Positions 16,926-26,311 of a DNA stretch of 47,517 nt are shown piece after piece. The stretch is from assembly GCA_902796225.1 (NCBI GenBank), contig CADBOO010000001.1, positions 1-47,517 of the forward strand, read 5' to 3'. Numbering within the stretch: position 1 is the first letter of the stretch; every line of letters starts with the position of its first letter. A model generated the notes under the pieces. The model had not been told where the DNA came from, ran no database searches, and saw nothing but the letters and a program-made list of their open reading frames with translations. This DNA is from an uncultured Ruminococcus sp. (lineage in GTDB: Bacteria > Bacillota > Clostridia > Oscillospirales > Acutalibacteraceae). Both the position numbers and the translations under genes were made by a program.

Positions 16926-18248
16926 ATGGTAATCAGTAAAGAAGATTCAAACGGAAGAATCCATATCGGCGCGGGAAACATGGCGTTCTTTACGGTGGGT
17001 TCGGGAGATCCGTGTTTCAGCTTTGCCTATAGCGTGACGCTGAAAAAGCCTGTTGATCCCGAAATCTACCTTCAGGCGCTCAAAAAAACGCTGGCGCGGT
17101 ACTGGAACTATCGGCTGCGTCCGATGATCGAACACGCCGACGGCCGCGCAGATCTGTACTTTGTCAACAATACAGACGAGCCGAAGGTTTTTTATGACGA
17201 GGGACAAAGATTCAACCTCGGAACGGAAGAGACCGCGCACTATCTGTTTGTCGCTTTGTATAAGGACAACACCATCACGATCAGAGCGTTTCACGGGATC
17301 GTGGACGGCAGAGGCGGACTTTCGTTCATCAAGACGCTTACATACTATTATCTTGCCCTTTCCGAAGGGGCACAGATCGGGCACGACGACGTCCTCACCG
17401 ATGAGATCCCCGAGGATGATACAGAGCGCGTCTGTGAGTACGAAACGTTCGGCGACAAGGATGCAGATCCGTTCTATATGCCCGAGCTTGACAACATTTA
17501 TGTTGCCGATGAGGACAGAACGCCGATGGCTCAGGGCAGGACGGTCCGCTATAACGTCCGGTGCGATCTGAGGTCGCTGCTGGAAAAAACCAAGAAACTG
17601 CGCGTTACGGTCACGCCATGGCTCAATACGATCCTGGGACGCGCCGTCTATGCGGTTTACGATATCGAAAAAGACATGAAGGTCGTAGGAACCTGTCCGG
17701 TGGACGGAAGAGCGATGTACAACGTTCACTCTCTTACCGCTTTCGGCACCACGATCAAGCTGCTGTATGACAGACGGTTCAACGAGCTGAGCTTTGACGC
17801 AGCCGTTAAAATGGAAAGAGCGCTGATGGAGCTTCAGCTGACTAAAGCAAACTTTGAGAAGGAGTTTTTCGAAACGGAGCAATCCACCAACCTTCTCATC
17901 AAAGAAGCGCCGACGCCTGTCATGTTTGCCGTTCCGCAGTTTTTGGAGCTGTTGAACAGCGCTCATGCAAAAAGCACCTACACGATCACGAATATCGGTC
18001 CTCTGACCTTCAACGCCGATATGCAGCGCTATGTTGAAAGCATCCGGGTCAGCACGGTGTGCAGAACGCCTGAGATCGTCTTCGCGATCACATCATGCGG
18101 GAATGAACTCAACATTCTGATATCACAGTTTTTTGAAAGAAGCGCGCTTGCCGATAAGGTGGCTGAGCTTTTGACCGAACAGGGCGTAGACGCAGAGGTC
18201 TCGCGTCTTCCCGATTTCTATACCGATAAATTGATGTATGATTTTTAA
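16926..18248 (+). CDS. Condensation-domain-like acyltransferase
   Basis: A 440-residue protein of the CAT-like condensation/alcohol-acetyltransferase type. The active-site stretch FHGIVDGRG fits HxxxDG, with the catalytic His and structural Asp kept. The N-terminal MAFFTVGSG region and overall length match the enzyme at 7012 on the other arm; both probably transfer an activated acyl chain to a hydroxyl or amine. It follows the ligase by 20 bases, with a GAGGT site before ATG 16926. The direct pairing of an AMP ligase and a condensation enzyme resembles non-ribosomal or acyl-ester assembly, but no carrier protein is visible, so the donor is more likely acyl-CoA. Substrates are unknown. Confidence 0.75.
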   Translation: MVISKEDSNGRIHIGAGNMAFFTVGSGDPCFSFAYSVTLKKPVDPEIYLQALKKTLARYWNYRLRPMIEHADGRADLYFVNNTDEPKVFYDEGQRFNLGTEETAHYLFVALYKDNTITIRAFHGIVDGRGGLSFIKTLTYYYLALSEGAQIGHDDVLTDEIPEDDTERVCEYETFGDKDADPFYMPELDNIYVADEDRTPMAQGRTVRYNVRCDLRSLLEKTKKLRVTVTPWLNTILGRAVYAVYDIEKDMKVVGTCPVDGRAMYNVHSLTAFGTTIKLLYDRRFNELSFDAAVKMERALMELQLTKANFEKEFFETEQSTNLLIKEAPTPVMFAVPQFLELLNSAHAKSTYTITNIGPLTFNADMQRYVESIRVSTVCRTPEIVFAITSCGNELNILISQFFERSALADKVAELLTEQGVDAEVSRLPDFYTDKLMYDF

Positions 18249-18261
18249 GGGGGCAGCTGAA

Positions 18262-19746
18262 TTGGAGTTAACAATCACCACTCCCGTTGAGGTAACGGGC
18301 GGAAAAATAAGCGGCTATCGGCAAAACGGCGTCAATATTTTTAAGGGGATCCCTTACGCGGCGCCGCCGACAGGCGACCTGAGATGGAAGGCGCCTCAGC
18401 CCGCAGCAAGCTGGGACGGCGTGCTGGCGTGTACCGAGTGGGCAAAAAGTCCCATTCAGGAAGAACAGAAGCCGTTCTTTATGTGGACAAAGGAATTCAT
18501 CATCGAGGATACGGGCTTTTCGGAGGATTGTCTGTATCTGAACGTATGGGCTCCCGAGGATATGAGCGGAAAAAAGCCCGTCATCGTCTTTTTCCACGGC
18601 GGAAACCTCATCAGCGGAGGCCCCTCGTGTGAGGTCTATGACGGACAGGGCATCGCCGAAAAAGGCGCCGTCTATGTCAGCGTCGGTTTTCGGGTAGGCG
18701 TCCTGGGACTGCTCGCCTGCACCGCGCTTTGTGAGGAAAGCGAAGATAAGGTTTCGGGCAACTACATGCTGCTTGACCAGATCGCGGCGCTCAAATGGAT
18801 CAAAAACAATATTTCCGCATTCGGCGGCGACCCCGACAACGTTACGATCTCGGGACTTTCCGCCGGCGCAAACAACGTGAACGCCCTGACGGTATCTCCC
18901 CTTGCAAAGGGCCTGTTCAAGCGCGCCTTCGCCATGAGCTATCTGTGCTACGGCAATCTTGACGTGATCCGTCCGTGGAATACGCTCGACGAGCTTTGCG
19001 CAATAGGCGACGCGCTTTTTGCCGGCAAAAGCCTTGAAGAAATGAGGAAGCTGCCGGCTGAGACGCTGTTGAAAACGCCGTTCCCGAGCAACCTCTGCAT
19101 CGACGGCTGTGTGCTGCCGAAGTGCTTTACCGAGGCGGTCGACGAGGGCGCGACCGACGGACTGGATTATATCGCCGGTATGGTAGCCGGCGACGGTCTG
19201 GCGTTCAAGCTGACGCCGTTCGGCACCCAGATCGACGAGGAAAAGGCGATGGAGATCATCAGGGGCTTTTTCGGCGAATACACGGAAAAAGCGCTTTCGG
19301 TCTATCCGCTCAACACGGCGTTCCCCGACGCGACATTCATGCAGATGGGGCACGACGCTTTTCTGGCGAGCGAGCATCTGTTCGCAGAAATGCGCAACAG
19401 CAGAAAAGCGGGCAACACCTTTATCTATGATTTCGTACACGTGATGCCCGGAAAAGACAGCGCGATGTTCGGCGCCTTCCATTCCAGCGATATGCCGTAT
19501 TTCTGGAATATCTTCAGCAGCGAACGCAAGGACGACTGGACAGACGCCGACTATGCGCTCGGCGAAAAGCTGTGCAGCGCGCTGATTTCCTTTGCGGCTT
19601 CCGGCGTCGCTGATGAAAACGGCGAGTGGAAGCCCTACGACGGAACCGGCTTTTGCATCATCGATACGAACGGTTTCAAAACCGGCCGGATGGATACGGA
19701 AAAATACGAGCTATGGAAAAATGCGATCGCAAGGAAGCTTGCTTGA
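18262..19746 (+). CDS. Type-B carboxylesterase
   Basis: An alpha/beta hydrolase of about 494 residues related to para-nitrobenzyl esterase and cholinesterases. It shows the YAAPPTGDLRW entry motif, SEDCLYLNVW, the oxyanion-hole FFHGGN, the nucleophile elbow GLSAGAN, and a late FHSSDMPYFW segment with the likely catalytic His. It should cleave carboxylic esters, possibly trimming or proofreading acylated products. I prefer the TTG at 18262, because AAGGGGG lies 8 bases before it. The in-frame ATG at 18238 overlaps the previous gene and lacks a ribosome binding site. No signal peptide is seen, so it is cytoplasmic. Confidence 0.88.
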   Translation: MELTITTPVEVTGGKISGYRQNGVNIFKGIPYAAPPTGDLRWKAPQPAASWDGVLACTEWAKSPIQEEQKPFFMWTKEFIIEDTGFSEDCLYLNVWAPEDMSGKKPVIVFFHGGNLISGGPSCEVYDGQGIAEKGAVYVSVGFRVGVLGLLACTALCEESEDKVSGNYMLLDQIAALKWIKNNISAFGGDPDNVTISGLSAGANNVNALTVSPLAKGLFKRAFAMSYLCYGNLDVIRPWNTLDELCAIGDALFAGKSLEEMRKLPAETLLKTPFPSNLCIDGCVLPKCFTEAVDEGATDGLDYIAGMVAGDGLAFKLTPFGTQIDEEKAMEIIRGFFGEYTEKALSVYPLNTAFPDATFMQMGHDAFLASEHLFAEMRNSRKAGNTFIYDFVHVMPGKDSAMFGAFHSSDMPYFWNIFSSERKDDWTDADYALGEKLCSALISFAASGVADENGEWKPYDGTGFCIIDTNGFKTGRMDTEKYELWKNAIARKLA

Positions 19747-19770
19747 AATAGTTGTTTAGGAGGCGCTACT

Positions 19771-20898
19771 ATGGATTTTAAAATCTCGATCATCATCCCG
19801 ATGTATAAAGCAAGAGATTATATCACCGAAAATGTCGATTGTTTGCTCAACCAGACACTCCCCGAAATCGAAATCATTATCGTCAACGACTGTTCCCCCG
19901 ACGACAGCATGGAGATCTGCCGCACACATTATGCCGGCAACGAGAGAGTCCAACTGATCGATCAGCCGAAAAACATGGGCCCCGGTGCGGCAAGAAACAC
20001 CGGTATCAAAGCGGCAAGAGGCGAATATATCGCGTTTGTGGACAGCGACGATGCTGTCCTGCCCGATGCTTTTGAAAAAATCTATCAGGTTGCTAAGGAA
20101 AACGACGCCGACGTCGTCCACAATACCGGCGTCATCTTCCCGCTGGTCAAAAACGCTCCGGCGAATCTGCTCAAGGTGGACGAAAAGGATTATCTGCGTA
20201 TCGCGACCGATAAATACGATGTGGCGACAGAGATCAGGATCCTGTCCGACGATATGATGCACCGGTTCGAATACTGGAAAAAAGAGGCGTATCACTGGGC
20301 GGTATGGAACAAGCTGTACCGCAGGACGTTCCTGCTCGACAATGAGATCCATTTCGGTGATATGAAGCTGGCGGAGGATCTCACATTCTGCTTCGGCTGC
20401 CTGTTCCACGCAAAGAAGTATGTGATCATGCCGGGTCATTTCTATTTGTACCGTATGGCGGAAACCTCGCTTTGCAGAGGCTCCGATTATAACAAGCTGC
20501 TCGAAAGAGCGCTGTTCTCCGTCCTCAACGCCGAGGACATCATGACGGCGAATATGAAGGGCGTCGCTTTCTTTGAAGAGTATCCCGAGTGCGCAAGAGA
20601 AGCGATTGATTTTGTCATCACGAATCTGGAAACGATCTATATCAGACCTGCTTTTCAGGCGATCGGCGAGGAGGGTATCCGCAGGGACGGTATCGTCAAG
20701 CGTCTGATCGACGCCAAATATCCGGACAATGCGGAATATATCTTCTTCACCTTTATGGAACTGCACAAGCATTACCCCGAAGTCGAGGACGTTGTCAAAA
20801 AAGGCAGCGACGTCGATTATCTGATCAAGGTAAGGAACGAAAAGATAGCGGCGTATAAGAAGGCGAAGGCTGAGGCAGAGAAAAAGGGTCAAAAATGA
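19771..20898 (+). CDS. Family 2 glycosyltransferase
   Basis: A 375-residue GT-A enzyme with ISIIIPMYKA, IIIVNDCSPDD and the metal motif VDSDD. The middle segment YHWAVWNKLYRR and LAEDLTFCFG closely parallels the GT2 at 8334, indicating duplication between the two arms. The C-terminus ends in a lysine/alanine/glutamate-rich charged helix. AGGAGG lies upstream of ATG 19771. It sits between the esterase and the ABC exporter and probably adds a sugar to the product before export. Donor and acceptor are not predictable from sequence. Confidence 0.88.
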   Translation: MDFKISIIIPMYKARDYITENVDCLLNQTLPEIEIIIVNDCSPDDSMEICRTHYAGNERVQLIDQPKNMGPGAARNTGIKAARGEYIAFVDSDDAVLPDAFEKIYQVAKENDADVVHNTGVIFPLVKNAPANLLKVDEKDYLRIATDKYDVATEIRILSDDMMHRFEYWKKEAYHWAVWNKLYRRTFLLDNEIHFGDMKLAEDLTFCFGCLFHAKKYVIMPGHFYLYRMAETSLCRGSDYNKLLERALFSVLNAEDIMTANMKGVAFFEEYPECAREAIDFVITNLETIYIRPAFQAIGEEGIRRDGIVKRLIDAKYPDNAEYIFFTFMELHKHYPEVEDVVKKGSDVDYLIKVRNEKIAAYKKAKAEAEKKGQK

Positions 20899-20941
20899 TT
20901 AAGTTCATGAAAACCGATCGAAAACAATAGGAGCTTGAACA

Positions 20942-22705
20942 ATGAAGATTCTATTCAGATACCTGAAAGCAAGAGAATGGCTGTTCATGGCTGTTTCGGC
21001 TGTTTGCATTGTGATTCAGGTTTACTTTGAAATGAAGATCCCCGAAATGATATCGGGAGTATCTTCTATGATCCAGCAGCCCGGCGTGCAGGTGATCGAC
21101 GTCGTAAAGCAGGGCGCTTTGATGTTCCTGTACATTCTCGGCAGTCTTCTGCTTTCCGTCATCGCGGCAAATCTGATCGCAAGGATGTCGGCGGTTTTTT
21201 CCGAGCGGATGCGCAACGCGATATTTGAGAGAACGATGGAGTTTTCCATCGGCGAAGTCGGAAAGCTGTCTTCATCCAGCCTTATCACAAGATGTACCGG
21301 CGACGTGCTGTTGATCCAGCTGTTTGTCGTAACCGGCCTGCAGGTTCTTGTCAAAGCGCCCGTCACCGCCATCTGGGGCATCCAGAAGATCTCGGCTGCC
21401 GATATCCGGCTGACGACAGCGACGATCATCACCGTCGTGTGTATCGTTATCTTTATGGTCACGACGATCCTGCTGACGATACCCATGTCGAAAAAAGTCC
21501 AGATCATGACCGACAATATCAACCGCGAAACCAAGGAGCATATCTCCGGTATCCAGGTCATCAAAGCGTTCCTGTCGGAAAAATTCCATCAAAAGAGATT
21601 TGACGACGTTACCGAGGAGATGAAAGACGTCAATATCAGGCTCAACCGGATCATGGCATTTTTAAGCCCCGGTCTTATCCTGGCTCTCAACATGCTGAAC
21701 CTTGCCATGGTCATCATCGGCGCGGTCATCGTGGACACATCCTCCTATGATATCCGACCCGAAAAGATCTCGCAGATATTGTCATTCACATCCTACGCGA
21801 TCATGATCGTTACGGCGTTTATCACGCTTGTCAACATCTTCATGCTGCTGCCCAGAGCCGTGACGTCTCTGGGAAGAGTGGGAGAGGTGCTGAATACCGA
21901 AACCAAGATCACCGACGGCAGCTTCAGCGGCGAAGCGCCCCAAACCGATACGGCGGTAGAATTCGATCATGTCAGCTTCCGATATGAGGGAGCGGCGAAC
22001 GACGCGCTCAGCGATATCAGCTTCAGCGTCAAAAAAGGCGAAACCCTTGCCGTTATCGGTGCGACCGGTTCGGGCAAGACTTCGCTGATCAATCTGATCC
22101 CCAGACTGTACGACACGACCGGCGGAAGCGTTCTTGTCAACGGCGTGGACGTCAGGGATTACCGTGTCAACGAGCTGCGCAACATTATCGGATATGTCCC
22201 GCAGAAGAGCTTCCTGTTCACCGGCACCATCGCCGGGAACATCGACTACGGTGAAAACGGAAAAATGGCGAGCACGCTCAATGAGATCAAGAAAGCCGCT
22301 GAGATCGGTCAGGCGAAGGAGTTCATCGAAAGCAAGGAAGGCGATTATCAATCCCCCGTATTTGCCGGCGGTATGAATTTCTCCGGAGGCCAGCGCCAAA
22401 GACTGACGATCTCCCGCGCGATCTGCAGAGATCCCGAGATCTATATTTTCGACGATTCGTTCTCTGCGCTTGATTTTAAGACGGATCGTATCCTCCGGCA
22501 GAAACTCAGAGAGAATGCCGAGGGCGCAACGATCATCCTGATTGCACAGAGGATCGGCACCGTCAAGAATGCCGACAGGATCATTGTTCTGGAAGACGGA
22601 CGCGTAGTCGGAAACGGCAAACACGAAGAGCTGATCCGGGATTGCGACGTGTATCGCGAGATCGCTCTTTCACAGTTATCGGAACAGGAGGTCGCAGGAA
22701 TATGA
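20942..22705 (+). CDS. ABC exporter half-transporter, degenerate-site subunit
   Basis: A 587-residue protein with an N-terminal six-helix exporter domain and a C-terminal ATPase. Walker A is GATGSGKTS (373-381), the signature is FSGGQRQR, and Walker B is IFDDSFSALD. The catalytic glutamate after Walker B is Asp505, the same replacement seen in one partner of heterodimeric exporters such as BmrC. The partner, with a normal glutamate, is the next gene, overlapping by four bases (ATGA). Together they should export a lipid, glycolipid or peptide-like compound, plausibly the product of this cluster. The ribosome binding site is AGGAG before ATG 20942. Confidence 0.9.
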   Translation: MKILFRYLKAREWLFMAVSAVCIVIQVYFEMKIPEMISGVSSMIQQPGVQVIDVVKQGALMFLYILGSLLLSVIAANLIARMSAVFSERMRNAIFERTMEFSIGEVGKLSSSSLITRCTGDVLLIQLFVVTGLQVLVKAPVTAIWGIQKISAADIRLTTATIITVVCIVIFMVTTILLTIPMSKKVQIMTDNINRETKEHISGIQVIKAFLSEKFHQKRFDDVTEEMKDVNIRLNRIMAFLSPGLILALNMLNLAMVIIGAVIVDTSSYDIRPEKISQILSFTSYAIMIVTAFITLVNIFMLLPRAVTSLGRVGEVLNTETKITDGSFSGEAPQTDTAVEFDHVSFRYEGAANDALSDISFSVKKGETLAVIGATGSGKTSLINLIPRLYDTTGGSVLVNGVDVRDYRVNELRNIIGYVPQKSFLFTGTIAGNIDYGENGKMASTLNEIKKAAEIGQAKEFIESKEGDYQSPVFAGGMNFSGGQRQRLTISRAICRDPEIYIFDDSFSALDFKTDRILRQKLRENAEGATIILIAQRIGTVKNADRIIVLEDGRVVGNGKHEELIRDCDVYREIALSQLSEQEVAGI

Positions 22706-24441
22706 AAAAGAATATCCGTTCTATCATGAAGTATGCGGCGCCGTTCAAAAAATCGTTTATCATCGGAATGATTCTGGCATTTGTGGGAGCTGTCTTAAAA
22801 ATGCTGGTTCCCGACCAGATCAACCATATCATGGATTACCTCCAGCAGAATATCAGCGGGCCGATCGAGTTCACCGAGATCGCCAGATACGGCATCATAG
22901 CGGCGTCGTTTATTCTCATGGGATTCTTGCTGGACAGCCTGCAGGGCGTTATTCTGTCGGCGTCTGCGCTGAAAATGTCCTGCCTGATGAAGAAAAAAGT
23001 CAACGCAAAGCTGGACAGGTTGCCTGTGAAGTTCTTTATCACAAGAAAAGCAGGCGATATCCAGAGCAGAGTCACAAATGATATCGACTCTGTTTCGAAC
23101 GCCATGTCAAATAATCTGGCGTCTATCACAATATCGGTCACGACCCTTGTGGTGTGTCTGATCATGATGTTCAAAACAAATCTGATCCTTTCCGCCGTTA
23201 CGATCGCAAACTCATTTGTCGGTCTTGTGATAACCGTGATTATCGCGAAGAAATCCAGACCGCACGCAATGAAGCAGCAGGTCCTGATGGGCGCGGTGAA
23301 CTCCGAAGTATACGAATCCTTCAGCGGACACCTCGTCATCAAGGCGTTCAACTGCGAATCGGACGTGACCGAGCATTTTCGCAAAACAAATCACGAGCTT
23401 TCCGAAAGCGGATGGAAAGCATCGTTTTTCCAGTCGATCATGATGCCCGTGATGTCGTTTGTCAGCAACATGGGATTCATCGTCGTCGCCGTCGCGGGAA
23501 CGATCCTGATGTTCAGCGGGGTCGGCAACACCTCGATCGGCGATCTGATGGTATTCATTCTGTATTCCGCATCGCTCACCAACCCGCTCAAAGATCTTGC
23601 GACCGCCAGCGCGGCGCTGCAGCCCGCAATGGTTGCGATCGAAAGAGTCGAGGAGATCATGAACGAGCCGGATGAAGTGGATGATCCCGACGCGAAGGAG
23701 ATCAAGACCGTCAAGGGCGACGTCGTATTTGAAAACGTCAAATTCGGCTATCTTCCCGATCAGATCATTCTCCATGATCTCAACGCAACGGTAAAAGCCG
23801 GTCAGAAGGTCGCGATCGTCGGTCCGACCGGAGCCGGCAAGAGTACGATGGTCAACCTGTTGATGCGGTTCTATAACACCGACAGCGGCAGGATCCTGCT
23901 GGACGGCGTGCCCATCACCGATTACACAAACCACAGTCTTCACAGCATGCTCGGAATGGTATTGCAGGACACATGGACCTTTGAGGGTACGATCCGTGAC
24001 AATATCGTATATTCTGCCGACGACGTCAGCGAGCAAAGGCTGAACGAGATCATCTCGGATATCGGGCTGAAGCACTTTGTGGATACCCTCCCGAACGGAT
24101 TGGATACCGTCCTTTCCGAGACCTCGGCTGTATCCGCTGGTCAGAAGCAGCTCATCACCATCGGCAGGGCAATGGCAAAGAACGCTCCCGTGCTGATCCT
24201 CGACGAAGCGACCAGCTCGGTCGATACAAGAACGGAAAAGCTGATCCAGAATGCGCTTGATCTGCTGACCGAGGGCAGAACCTCGTTCGTGATCGCGCAC
24301 CGTCTTTCCACGATCAGGAATGCCGATCAGATCTTTGTCATGAAAGACGGAAATGTTGTCGAGATCGGCAAGCACGACGAGCTTCTGTCACAGAACGGGC
24401 TGTATGCCGAACTGTATAACAGCCAGTTTGCAGGAGCATAA
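22702..24441 (+). CDS. ABC exporter half-transporter, catalytic subunit
   Basis: A 579-residue partner of the preceding protein. The N-terminal membrane domain has the 'PVKFFITRKAGDIQSR' type coupling segment. Walker A is GPTGAGKST (from Gly374), the signature is VSAGQKQ, and Walker B is LILDEATSSVD with catalytic Glu502. ATG 22702 overlaps the previous stop by four bases and is preceded by GGAGGTCGCAGG; an earlier in-frame start lies inside the upstream gene. The intact catalytic glutamate here and its absence in the partner fit an asymmetric heterodimer. The substrate is inferred only from context. Confidence 0.92.
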   Translation: MKKNIRSIMKYAAPFKKSFIIGMILAFVGAVLKMLVPDQINHIMDYLQQNISGPIEFTEIARYGIIAASFILMGFLLDSLQGVILSASALKMSCLMKKKVNAKLDRLPVKFFITRKAGDIQSRVTNDIDSVSNAMSNNLASITISVTTLVVCLIMMFKTNLILSAVTIANSFVGLVITVIIAKKSRPHAMKQQVLMGAVNSEVYESFSGHLVIKAFNCESDVTEHFRKTNHELSESGWKASFFQSIMMPVMSFVSNMGFIVVAVAGTILMFSGVGNTSIGDLMVFILYSASLTNPLKDLATASAALQPAMVAIERVEEIMNEPDEVDDPDAKEIKTVKGDVVFENVKFGYLPDQIILHDLNATVKAGQKVAIVGPTGAGKSTMVNLLMRFYNTDSGRILLDGVPITDYTNHSLHSMLGMVLQDTWTFEGTIRDNIVYSADDVSEQRLNEIISDIGLKHFVDTLPNGLDTVLSETSAVSAGQKQLITIGRAMAKNAPVLILDEATSSVDTRTEKLIQNALDLLTEGRTSFVIAHRLSTIRNADQIFVMKDGNVVEIGKHDELLSQNGLYAELYNSQFAGA

Positions 24442-24496
24442 TGAACGAAAGATCCCCCCTGATCCATCAGGATCGACATCAGAAAGGACATGCATC

Positions 24497-25720
24497 ATGA
24501 ATTATACACAAGCAAAAGAAAAAATGACGGCGATCGGTCAGGAACACATTCTCAGATATTTCGATGAATTGTCGCCGGCACAACAAGAGAATCTGCTCAA
24601 ACAGATCGAAGAAACCGACTTCTCTGTTCTGAAAAGGATCGATTGCGGCGCAAGCGACGAGAGGGGCGTATTCTCTCCTCTTGCGGCGATGCAGCTGAGC
24701 GAGATAGAGGCTCGCAGACAGGAGTTCTATGACGTCGGCGCAGAAGCGATCAAAGCGGGCAAAACCGCTGCGCTGCTGTTGGCGGGCGGCATGGGCACTC
24801 GTCTCGGTTCAGACAATCCGAAGGGCATGTATGACATCGGCGTCACAAAGCCCGTGTATATCTTCGAGAGGATCGTTTCCAATCTTCTCGACGTTGTGAA
24901 GGATACCGATACATGGATCAGGCTGTTTATCATGACCAGCGAAAAGAACCATGATGCAACCGTCAAATTCTTCAAAGAACAGGATTATTTCGGATACAAA
25001 GCAGATCGGATCGTATTCTTCAAGCAGGACATGGCGCCTGCCTGCGACTTTGACGGAAAGCTCTACATGGAAGCAAAGGACCGCATTTCCACCTCGCCCA
25101 ACGGCAACGCCGGATGGTATTCTTCGATGGTCCGCGCCGGACTGGATAAGATCCTGACCGACGAAGGCATCGAGTGGATCGACATTTTTGCGGTGGACAA
25201 TGTTCTCCAGCGCATCTGCGATCCCTGCTTCGTCGGCGCGACGATCCTCGCGGACGTCGCTGTCGGCGCAAAGGTCGTGCGCAAGGCTGCTCCCGATGAA
25301 AAGGTCGGCGTCATGTGCCTTGAGGACGGCAGACCCTCTATCGTTGAATACTATGAGCTGTCCGAGGAAATGATGGACGCTAAGGACGAGAACGGCGATC
25401 CCGCTTATAACTACGGCGTGATCCTGAACTATCTGTTCCGCACGAGCGAGCTTACAAAAGTTACCGACGATAAAATGCCCCTGCACGTCGTCAGGAAAAA
25501 GATCCCCTATATCGATGAAACCGGTACGCAGATCAAGCCCTCCGAGCCCAACGGCTACAAATTCGAGCAGCTTGTGCTGGATATGATTCACCAGCTGTCC
25601 AGCTGTCTGCCCTATGAGGTCGTCAGAGATAAGGAATTTGCTCCGATCAAGAACGCGACGGGCGTCGATTCGGTGGAAAGCGCAAGAGAACTGCTGAAGA
25701 AGAATCATATCGAACTGTAA
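24497..25720 (+). CDS. UDP-sugar pyrophosphorylase (UDPGP/UAP family)
   Basis: A 407-residue nucleotidyltransferase. LLLAGGMGTRLG followed by NPKGMYDIG is the UTP-binding signature of eukaryote-type UDP-N-acetylglucosamine and UDP-glucose pyrophosphorylases, distinct from bacterial GalU or GlmU. It should make a UDP-sugar from UTP and a sugar 1-phosphate, and so may supply the donor for the three GT2 domains of the cluster. A predicted long N-terminal extension, overlapping the ABC gene, is rejected: ATG 24497 follows AAAGGA by 8 bases. Whether the sugar is GlcNAc, glucose or another cannot be decided by eye. Confidence 0.85.
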   Translation: MNYTQAKEKMTAIGQEHILRYFDELSPAQQENLLKQIEETDFSVLKRIDCGASDERGVFSPLAAMQLSEIEARRQEFYDVGAEAIKAGKTAALLLAGGMGTRLGSDNPKGMYDIGVTKPVYIFERIVSNLLDVVKDTDTWIRLFIMTSEKNHDATVKFFKEQDYFGYKADRIVFFKQDMAPACDFDGKLYMEAKDRISTSPNGNAGWYSSMVRAGLDKILTDEGIEWIDIFAVDNVLQRICDPCFVGATILADVAVGAKVVRKAAPDEKVGVMCLEDGRPSIVEYYELSEEMMDAKDENGDPAYNYGVILNYLFRTSELTKVTDDKMPLHVVRKKIPYIDETGTQIKPSEPNGYKFEQLVLDMIHQLSSCLPYEVVRDKEFAPIKNATGVDSVESARELLKKNHIEL

Positions 25721-25752
25721 GATTCGATCCTATCAGAATAAGAGGTAACCCT

Positions 25753-26169
25753 TTGAGAGAGCGTATCATCAAAGCGTTGAAAGAGAACTGCGATCAGGCG
25801 ACCGGGCTTGTGCTGTCAATGCTGGAAGAAAATCATTGTCAATCACAAGAGATCAAAATGCAGGTAGAGCTTGCGGTAGAGGAGATCTTTGTCAATATCG
25901 CAAGCTATGCATATCCGTCACAGAACGGTGACGTTACCGTCACCGCAGACGTTTCGGGCGCCGAGAAAAAAACATTGACCGTTGTTTTTCGGGACAGCGG
26001 TATTCCCTTTGACCCTCTCGCGAAGGAGGATCCCGATATTACGCTGCCGACGGTACAGCGCAGCATAGGCGGTCTGGGACTCTTTCTGGTAAAAGACGTG
26101 ATGGATGACGTAACGTATCGTTATGCCGACGGGTATAATATCCTGACGATCAGGAAAACGTTTTCCTGA
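25753..26169 (+). CDS. RsbW/SpoIIAB-type anti-sigma factor serine kinase
   Basis: A 138-residue single GHKL ATPase domain. The N-box is EEIFVN (Glu44, Asn48), the G1 box DSGIPFDP (Asp81, Gly83) and the G2 box GGLG (106-109). All look functional, so it should bind ATP and phosphorylate a STAS protein such as that at 11936. It starts at TTG 25753 with AGAGGT seven bases upstream, suggesting modest translation. In classical systems the partner is a sigma factor; none is encoded here. Its N-box region closely matches the degenerate domain fused to the ligase at 14917, so the fusion may derive from a relative of this gene. Confidence 0.88.
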   Translation: MRERIIKALKENCDQATGLVLSMLEENHCQSQEIKMQVELAVEEIFVNIASYAYPSQNGDVTVTADVSGAEKKTLTVVFRDSGIPFDPLAKEDPDITLPTVQRSIGGLGLFLVKDVMDDVTYRYADGYNILTIRKTFS

Positions 26170-26230
26170 CGATCCTGTCCGGGCGAGTCTTTGCGTTTGG
26201 GTTCGCTTGAGAAACGGTTCAGCCACACAG

Positions 26231-26259
26231 CTGATCCGATCGGACCCCGCCGTTATAAT
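26231..26259 (+). promoter_or_regulatory. Possible internal promoter before the GGDEF gene
   Basis: A perfect TATAAT lies at 26254-26259 in the 142-base gap, the largest inside the operon. The hexamer 17 bases upstream (CTGATC) matches the -35 consensus at only three positions. The diguanylate cyclase may be expressed partly on its own. Confidence 0.35.
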
Positions 26260-26311
26260 GCCCGCATCCCGCAGTAAACACACCCAATGAATCCCTGAAA
26301 GGGGGCAGATC

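Noticed and set aside
16926..18248. Non-ribosomal peptide synthetase reading of the ligase and condensation pair
   Set aside because: No carrier-protein domain with a GxxS phosphopantetheine site was seen in either protein or between them, so a classical NRPS is not supported.
24353..24496. N-terminal extension of the UDP-sugar pyrophosphorylase
   Set aside because: It overlaps the end of the ABC gene and has no similarity to the family; ATG 24497 has a proper ribosome binding site.
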